This document shows, one piece after another, positions 7,887 to 12,671 of a DNA stretch of 14,783 nt (positions are counted from its first letter, which is position 1; each line of letters begins with the position of its first letter). Location: the NCBI GenBank assembly GCA_947453125.1, contig CANGGC010000013.1, forward strand, positions 1 to 14,783. Reading direction: 5' to 3'. The notes under the pieces are model-generated. The model saw only the letters and a program-made list of their open reading frames with translations. It did not search any database and was not told the origin of the DNA. This DNA is from Planctomycetaceae bacterium (GTDB taxonomy: Bacteria; Planctomycetota; Planctomycetia; Pirellulales; UBA1268). Position numbers and translations under genes: made by a program.

Positions 7887-8810
7887 TCATGAGCCCTGCC
7901 CGGGAGCAGGCTGACCGCCGCCGGTCGGTGGCGACGGCTCGGAGGGCGGCCCTTCGCGGAGCCACGACCGGGCTGTTTTGAGTTTTTCTTCCATCTGCCC
8001 TCTCCGGCCACCGAGGCGTTCCTCGAGATCCCCCACGACCCGTTCCGTCGTCGCTACGACCGATATTTCCTGGTCGTTTCCGCCGCTCAGCCAGGGCACG
8101 AACAGGTAGGCGACGCCGACGACCGCGAGGGTCGTCAACGGGATCCGCATCCGGTTGACCGTGTCGCGATAGCGACGCCAGTCGGTCCAGATGTAGTAGA
8201 GGGCCACTGGCGGCAGGAGGAACAGCGCGCCGCGCAGCGGGTCCTTCCGAAACGACAGGTTGACGAGGCTGGCGACATCGCCGGCGAGGCCGACGAGGTT
8301 CAGCCCGATGATCCCTCTGACGCCCCACGCGGCGAGGGAGTGCTGGCCGATCATGCCGCTGGCAACCGAGAGGATGAGGAGGATCAGCGACACCGTGTAG
8401 CTCGTCTCGCTGATCCAGGTCGTGGCGTTCACCAAGAGGCTGAAGCAGGCCCGGTAGGCCTTCAGCCAGGGCGTCGGCTCGGCGCGGGTCGGGCGGGCGG
8501 CCACGGGGATGGGGGGGCGGACGACGACCATCTCGGAGTCGTCATCTCCCCATCCTGGCACGTCGAGCGCCGGCTCGCGGATCGGCGTGACGGGGCTGAG
8601 TTGGTAGTCGCCGGCGGGGGGCCTCGCAGGGGGCGGGGCTGCGGGCAGGGGCTTTTTCTTCGGTGCTGCCGCGGATGGAGTCACCTTCGCCGCGCCTTCC
8701 GGCACGGTGACGCGGCGCCCGCAGGAGCGACAGCGACCGACGCGGCCGGCGAGGGCCGCGTCGACCACGAGTTGATTCCCACAGTGCTGGCAGGCGAAGG
8801 CGATCTTCAC
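7887..8810 (-). CDS. Zinc-ribbon membrane protein of unknown function
   Basis: The protein has 307 residues from a GTG at 8810. The start was chosen because the zinc ribbon begins within six residues of it (VKIAFACQHCG), while the longer frame to ATG 8957 only translates the tandem repeats. Cysteines at 7, 10, 27 and 30 (CQHC and CRSC) form a Cys4 zinc ribbon of the kind planctomycetes often place at the N-terminus of membrane proteins. A Pro/Ala/Lys-rich linker follows (about 40-110), then hydrophobic segments at about 137-155, 164-183, 193-208 and 224-241, and a charged tail rich in Glu/Arg, possibly helical (246-286), ending in a Pro/Gly-rich stretch. No enzyme motif is seen. It is the first gene of the minus-strand operon with the kinase, PilT-like ATPase and five-segment membrane protein. 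The ribosome binding site is weak (AGGGG about 8 nt upstream) and touches the repeat array. Confidence 0.85.
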   Translation of the reverse strand: MKIAFACQHCGNQLVVDAALAGRVGRCRSCGRRVTVPEGAAKVTPSAAAPKKKPLPAAPPPARPPAGDYQLSPVTPIREPALDVPGWGDDDSEMVVVRPPIPVAARPTRAEPTPWLKAYRACFSLLVNATTWISETSYTVSLILLILSVASGMIGQHSLAAWGVRGIIGLNLVGLAGDVASLVNLSFRKDPLRGALFLLPPVALYYIWTDWRRYRDTVNRMRIPLTTLAVVGVAYLFVPWLSGGNDQEISVVATTERVVGDLEERLGGRRGQMEEKLKTARSWLREGPPSEPSPPTGGGQPAPGQGS

Positions 8811-8820
8811 ACTGAAACCC

Positions 8821-8935
8821 CTGAGGGACGTCCCGGAAAACTCCTGAGGGACGTCCCGGAAAACTCCTGAGGGACGTCCCGGAAAACTCCTGAGGGACGT
8901 CCCGGAAAACTCCTCAGGGATATCCCGACCAATCG
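8821..8935. repeat. Five tandem 23-bp units, each with a 10-bp perfect palindrome
   Basis: Four identical 23-bp units occupy 8821-8843, 8844-8866, 8867-8889 and 8890-8912; a divergent fifth lies at 8913-8935. Each of the first four holds the palindrome GGGACGTCCC (8825-8834, then every 23 bp), followed by an A-rich stretch GGAAAACTC. The fifth holds GGGATATCCC (8917-8926), also a perfect palindrome. The array ends 10 nt before the GTG of the zinc-ribbon gene, so it lies in its promoter or 5' leader. Possible roles are an operator array for a dimeric DNA-binding protein, a leader RNA forming repeated hairpins, or a local copy of a dispersed repeat family. No second copy of the full palindrome was seen in the window. 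Confidence 0.95.
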
Positions 8936-9077
8936 CGGCTCGGCTGCGAGGGCTCACTCGCCGTGGGTGGCCAGAGGCAGTGCCATCGCGGTCCGGTCAG
9001 TCCTTCGACGCGGAGGTCGTCGCCGTCGGCTGGTGAAGGCAAGGAGTCGATCTTCGGGCCCCCTCAACCCTCGCCAC

Positions 9078-9105
9078 AGTGTCGTCGAGGGGGAGGGGAT
9101 GTCAA
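9078..9105 (-). promoter_or_regulatory. Possible promoter of the zinc-ribbon/kinase/PilT operon
   Basis: On the minus strand a perfect TTGACA -35 box (9100-9105) is followed after 16 nt by GACACT (9078-9083), a poor match to the -10 consensus. If used, the transcript would have a leader of about 260 nt containing all five 23-bp units. The -10 match is weak, so this is tentative. Confidence 0.3.
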
Positions 9106-9312
9106 GGCAAGCCCCCTCCGGCACGACACGGGGAAGTCGTCGGTGAAGTCGTCATCGCGCAGGTGAACCGTGCGGATCCAATGACGAAGGCGACGGCTGG
9201 CAACTCGCCGTTCCGGAAGGCGATCGGTCTCGGCGGTCGTCGATCGATCGCTTTGCCGAGGTATGCCGATGCGGAGCGCCCCGACTCACGGACGATCGAC
9301 GGCTCCTTGCCA

Positions 9313-9342
9313 CCCTGTCGATCATCGAGGTGATCGACAGGG
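9313..9342 (-). terminator. Perfect 12-bp hairpin downstream of the H1-like gene
   Basis: CCCTGTCGATCA (9313-9324) and its exact complement TGATCGACAGGG (9331-9342) flank a 6-nt loop. The stem starts 24 nt beyond the stop codon of the 57-residue minus-strand gene, the right place for a terminator. No T-run follows on either strand, so it may be an RNA-stabilising stem or a protein-binding site instead. Confidence 0.5.
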
Positions 9343-9366
9343 CGGGGGGATCGCCGAGGAGCGGGT

Positions 9367-9540
9367 TCAGCGGGACTTCTTCACGGGCGTCATCGGCAGG
9401 ATCTTGTCGATGCCCTTCCGCGGCCCCTTCGCCTTCGTGGCCGCCTTTGACGGTGCCTTCTTCACGGCCTTCTTGGTGACCTTCTTCGTCGCCTTCTTCG
9501 TCGCGGTGGGCTTCTTCTTCGCGGCCTTCTTCTTCGCCAT
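9367..9540 (-). CDS. Small lysine-rich histone H1-like protein
   Basis: The gene encodes 57 residues from ATG 9540 to TGA at 9367-9369. The sequence begins MAKKKAAKKKPTATKKATKK and continues with VTKK, AVKK and SKAATKAKGPRKGIDK. It has 21 lysines, 2 arginines and one acidic residue, so it is extremely basic, with the Lys/Ala/Thr/Pro pattern of eukaryotic H1 tails and bacterial H1-like proteins. The likely role is non-specific DNA binding and compaction in the nucleoid. The C-terminus (GIDKILPMTPVKKSR) is less repetitive and contains the few hydrophobic residues. A strong ribosome binding site, AGGAG, lies 9 nt upstream (9550-9554), which with the composition makes the gene convincing despite its size. 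It is divergent from the secreted-protein gene at 9758. A ribosomal or other RNA-binding role cannot be excluded. Confidence 0.85.
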   Translation of the reverse strand: MAKKKAAKKKPTATKKATKKVTKKAVKKAPSKAATKAKGPRKGIDKILPMTPVKKSR

Positions 9541-9576
9541 GGTCAATAACTCCTGCGAAACGTTCGACGGGTACCC

Positions 9577-9593
9577 GATCGCCGACGGCGATC
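9577..9593. promoter_or_regulatory. Inverted repeat in the leader of the H1-like gene
   Basis: GATCGCC (9577-9583) and GGCGATC (9587-9593) form a perfect 7-bp dyad around 3 nt, about 37 nt upstream of the H1-like start codon. It could be an operator or an mRNA leader stem. Such short dyads are not rare in GC-rich DNA. Confidence 0.3.
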
Positions 9594-9604
9594 AACGGTG
9601 AGCG

Positions 9605-9635
9605 ATTCGTACCACACACAGGGGGGAAGCGACAA
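9605..9635 (-). promoter_or_regulatory. Weak promoter candidate for the H1-like gene
   Basis: On the minus strand TTGTCG (9630-9635) is followed after 18 nt by TACGAAT (9605-9611), leaving a leader of roughly 60 nt that includes the 7-bp dyad. Both boxes are imperfect; the call depends mainly on position. Confidence 0.2.
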
Positions 9636-9757
9636 CGGTTCTGGGTGGTGCGGAGCGCGATGACCGCCGGCGGATCCTCACCGCGACCCCAGGCGTCGGG
9701 ATACGCTGGGGGATGCGCGTCCTGTCTTGCCCGATCCTTGGCCCATCGATCGATCCC

Positions 9758-12535
9758 ATGTTCCACCTTCAGTCCTGTCTCCGTCTCGCAGCCATCAGTC
9801 TCGCCCTCCTCCTCGGCGCTGGCCGCGCGTCGGCTGCAGACCCGCGCCAGATCATCGTGGCCGATTTCACCACCCCCGCGCACGGTTGGCATGCCAACGG
9901 CTCGATCGGCGTAATCGACGTGGGTGCGGATGGGCTGTCGATGATCTGCCGCGGTGAGGATCCCTATCTCGTTGGGCCAGTCGTCGACGTTCCCCTCCCT
10001 TCCGGTGCGCGGAAGCTGCTCCTTGAGCTCGAGGGGAGCGCGGCGGGGGATATCCGTTGTTACGCCGCGGCCGAAGGGAAGGATTTCGCTGAAGTGTGGG
10101 CGGTGAACCTTGTCGCCGACGGCACAGGCAGGTTTCGGGGGGTGATCCCTGCGCTTGGCGAGCGGATCCGTTTCCGGCTCGATCCCCCCGACGGCGCCGG
10201 CCCTGTCCGCCTTCGTCGGCTCGTCGCCATCCCCCTGATCCCGCTCGCGCCGGCCGCGCCCGCCGGCAAGCCAGCGCCGATCGCCATCCCGCTCGACGCC
10301 CTGGTGGTGAAGCGGGGAGCGGTGAGCGTGGCCCACGACCCCCGCCGTTGGAACGCGCTGTCGATCTCGATCGGCGGCCGGCGGATGGCCGACAGCGATC
10401 CCGCCGAAGTGTTTTCTTTTCGGGGGGAGGATCGGGGGATCCCGGTTGACCCAAGCGTCGGGAGCCTCGAGTCACAGGTGGTTAAGGAGGGGATCGAGAT
10501 CGTGGCCTCTGTGCGCGAGGCGGGCACCGGGGCCAACGCCGCCACCTGGCGTTTCACCCGGAAGATCTCCGCAGCCGAGCGCGGCGTGAACGTCGAGACG
10601 AGCGTCGAAGTCGACCGGCCGCGCGAGCTGATTCATCTGCCATGGCTCACGCTCTTTGCCGGTCGGGGGACGTTTGGGGCAGGCAAGTCGCAGGCGCTTC
10701 TGCCAGGGGTCGAATACCTCGATGACGAGCCCTCCTCGAACGAGAAGGAGATCCGCGGGCCAGCCGCCGGGCGGCAGCTCGTCGATCCCGCCAAAGTCTG
10801 CTTTCCATCGATGGTCTTCGTTGCCGACGGCCATTGGCTGGCGGTCGACTGGGAAGCCGAGGAGGTGCCGGTCTCCCCCCTCTTTGATTCCCCCGATCGA
10901 ATGTTCGATTCCGGCGGCCACGTTCTCGGCCTCTGGTCGCCGGCGGCAGGGGCCTTCGAGCCGTTGCCGGCGCGCTTCGAAGGGGAGCGGGACGTCTACC
11001 GTGGCGTGATGCTCGAGCCGGGCAAGGCGATGCGGCAGAGCGCTACGATTCGCGGAGGGAGCAGCGACACGGTCCTCGCCGCGGTTGCCGAGCGAGTGCA
11101 GATCGGCGGCCTGCCGTCGCTCCCCGCGATCGATTCCGCGGCGGGGGACGACGGCGGTCTGCAGGCTGCCTGCAGGCTCCTCGCGCATGGCTGGCTCGAT
11201 TCGCCTGCGCGCGATGGCACGCGCTGGCGCCACGCCGTCTGGCAGGGGCGCTTCGCGGCGCAGCCCGCCGCCGATGCGCCGGCCTGCATGCTCTGGCTCG
11301 CCGCGCATGTCGGCGATGCGGCGCTCGCCGCGCGGCTCCGTGCCACGGCGCAAGAGGCGCTCGAATCGCTGCCGGCGGGAGGAACCGGGGGCATCGGTCA
11401 TCTCGCGCGGCCGGCGCTGCCGCTCCTGCTCCGCCCCGCAGTGGCCGACGACGCCGCCGTCGGCGAAGCGCTCACGGCCGCGGCGGCGCGGGCCCGGAAG
11501 ATCGCCGCCGAGCTGACTGCGGCGGGGGGACGGGATCGCTACGTTGCCGGCCCGACCGACTACGCGGCAACCCTCGGCGCCGATCACTGCAACGGGTTCA
11601 CGGCGCTGCGGGCCGAGGCGATGCTCGAGGGGGCTGTTCTCAGCGGCGACGAAGCGGCGATCGCTGCCGCCCTGGCCGCGCTCGATGCCGTGACGGTGGC
11701 CCATCCGGCCGGCGAAGTCCCGCGTGGGGCGCAGCCCTGGGAGATGCCGCTCCACACCCCCGACATCCTCGCCTCGGCCCGGCTGATGCGCCTGCACCTC
11801 CTCGGCCACCTTCTCGATGGCAACCCGGCCCGGCTCGAACAGGCGCGCCTGTGGGCTTGGTCGGGGGTGCCGTTTGTCTATCTCCGCGATCCGCTTCCCG
11901 GGCCGGTGGGGCGCTATGCCACGATTGGCGTCCTCGGGGCCACCGATTGGGTAGCGCCTTTATGGATCGGGCAACCGGTGCAGTGGTGCGGGCTTGTCTA
12001 TGCCGGAGCCCTCCACGACCTCGCCCGTGTTTCCCCTGAAGCGTCGGAGCCATGGGGGACGCTCGCCCGTGGGATCACGCGAGCCGGACTCCAGATGACG
12101 TTTCCGATCGACGACGCTGCCGATCGCGGAGGCTTACTCCCTGACTACTGGCTGTTCGGATCGGGCCGCGGCGACGGGCCGGCGATCAACCCCGGCACGG
12201 TCCAGGCGACGCTTGCCGAGGCGTTCGAGGCCACGCCGCTGGTGACGGCGACACGGCTCACCCGGAGCCCGTCGGATTCAGCCGGCCACGTCCTCCACCT
12301 TCCAGGCGCTGTGCGCCGCACGACGTCCACCGTCGCCGCGACCACCGTCGAGGTCATGCTCTGGCCGGAAGAGCCCTGTCGGCTGATCCTGACGCGCGTG
12401 GCGCGGCTCCCGCATGCAGTCGTCTGGAATGGCGTGCCGATCGAGGCCCGCCTCCTGCCGACCGGCTGCCTCACCGTCACGGTTCCAAAGCAGGCAGGGC
12501 CAAACCGCGCCGGCACGCTCGTCATCGAATGGTGA
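9758..12535 (+). CDS. Large secreted protein, possibly six-hairpin-glycosidase-like
   Basis: The protein has 925 residues from ATG 9758. That start gives a compact signal peptide (MFHLQSCLR, hydrophobic LAAISLALLLGAG, cleavage after ASA); the in-frame ATG at 9713 adds 15 residues and has only a poorly placed G-run upstream. Residues about 30-165 look like a beta-sandwich module (IIVADFTTPAHGW, LLLELEG, RIRFRLDPP). A second beta-rich region follows (about 170-450), with RKISAAERGVNVETSVEVDR and WLAVDWEAEEVPVSPLFDSP. Residues about 460-790 are mostly helical, with QAACRLLAHGWLDSP, AQPWEMPLHTPDILASARLM and LEQARLWAWSGVPFVYL, as in alpha-toroid glycosidases and lyases. A short beta-rich domain closes it. 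No catalytic residues can be assigned and no named family is recognised. It lies 136 nt before a PSD1 gene, which fits a role in envelope polysaccharide handling (inference). Confidence 0.88.
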   Translation: MFHLQSCLRLAAISLALLLGAGRASAADPRQIIVADFTTPAHGWHANGSIGVIDVGADGLSMICRGEDPYLVGPVVDVPLPSGARKLLLELEGSAAGDIRCYAAAEGKDFAEVWAVNLVADGTGRFRGVIPALGERIRFRLDPPDGAGPVRLRRLVAIPLIPLAPAAPAGKPAPIAIPLDALVVKRGAVSVAHDPRRWNALSISIGGRRMADSDPAEVFSFRGEDRGIPVDPSVGSLESQVVKEGIEIVASVREAGTGANAATWRFTRKISAAERGVNVETSVEVDRPRELIHLPWLTLFAGRGTFGAGKSQALLPGVEYLDDEPSSNEKEIRGPAAGRQLVDPAKVCFPSMVFVADGHWLAVDWEAEEVPVSPLFDSPDRMFDSGGHVLGLWSPAAGAFEPLPARFEGERDVYRGVMLEPGKAMRQSATIRGGSSDTVLAAVAERVQIGGLPSLPAIDSAAGDDGGLQAACRLLAHGWLDSPARDGTRWRHAVWQGRFAAQPAADAPACMLWLAAHVGDAALAARLRATAQEALESLPAGGTGGIGHLARPALPLLLRPAVADDAAVGEALTAAAARARKIAAELTAAGGRDRYVAGPTDYAATLGADHCNGFTALRAEAMLEGAVLSGDEAAIAAALAALDAVTVAHPAGEVPRGAQPWEMPLHTPDILASARLMRLHLLGHLLDGNPARLEQARLWAWSGVPFVYLRDPLPGPVGRYATIGVLGATDWVAPLWIGQPVQWCGLVYAGALHDLARVSPEASEPWGTLARGITRAGLQMTFPIDDAADRGGLLPDYWLFGSGRGDGPAINPGTVQATLAEAFEATPLVTATRLTRSPSDSAGHVLHLPGAVRRTTSTVAATTVEVMLWPEEPCRLILTRVARLPHAVVWNGVPIEARLLPTGCLTVTVPKQAGPNRAGTLVIEW

Positions 12536-12596
12536 GCGCCACCGACGCTCTCAGGGCACGCCTCATCTTCGCGCGGGATCGCGGCCTGCGATGGTG

Positions 12597-12626
12597 TTGC
12601 AACCCGCGCGCAAGCGGAGCGACAAT
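12597..12626 (+). promoter_or_regulatory. Promoter candidate of the second PSD1 gene
   Basis: TTGCAA (12597-12602) and GACAAT (12621-12626) are separated by 18 nt, each matching the sigma-70 consensus at four of six positions. Transcription would start about 40 nt before the ATG at 12672. The candidate lies in the 136-nt gap after the large secreted-protein gene, so the two genes may be separately transcribed. Confidence 0.35.
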
Positions 12627-12671
12627 CGGCGGTTGGCGCGGTGAGGGATTTCTCGAGAGGAACGTCGAGGC

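Larger units (their letters stand above)
8936..9366. other. Non-coding stretch between the repeat array and the H1-like gene
   Basis: No convincing gene is seen. Open frames at 8963-9166 and 9079-9333 on the plus strand are rich in Arg/Ser/Pro and lack any domain or ribosome binding site. The stretch holds a possible minus-strand promoter (9078-9105), a modest inverted repeat beside it (CCCTCG at 9068-9073, CGAGGG at 9086-9091), a short direct repeat GAAGTCGTC near 9132-9152 and the perfect hairpin at 9313-9342. Confidence 0.6.

Noticed and set aside
7828..8328. Upstream extension of the kinase frame
   Set aside because: It overlaps the zinc-ribbon gene in another frame, is Arg/Pro-rich, and the ATG at 7827 has a strong ribosome binding site.
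8821..8935. CRISPR array
   Set aside because: The 23-bp units are directly adjacent with no spacers, and no cas genes are nearby.
8963..9333. Two small plus-strand open frames (8963-9166 and 9079-9333)
   Set aside because: Neither has a ribosome binding site, a domain or plausible composition; they overlap each other in different frames.
9152..10336. A 394-codon open frame on the minus strand
   Set aside because: It reads the H1-like gene in the wrong frame (giving Glu/Gly-rich sequence) and runs antisense into the large secreted-protein gene.
10472..11809. A 445-codon open frame on the minus strand
   Set aside because: It is antisense to the large secreted-protein gene and lacks motifs.
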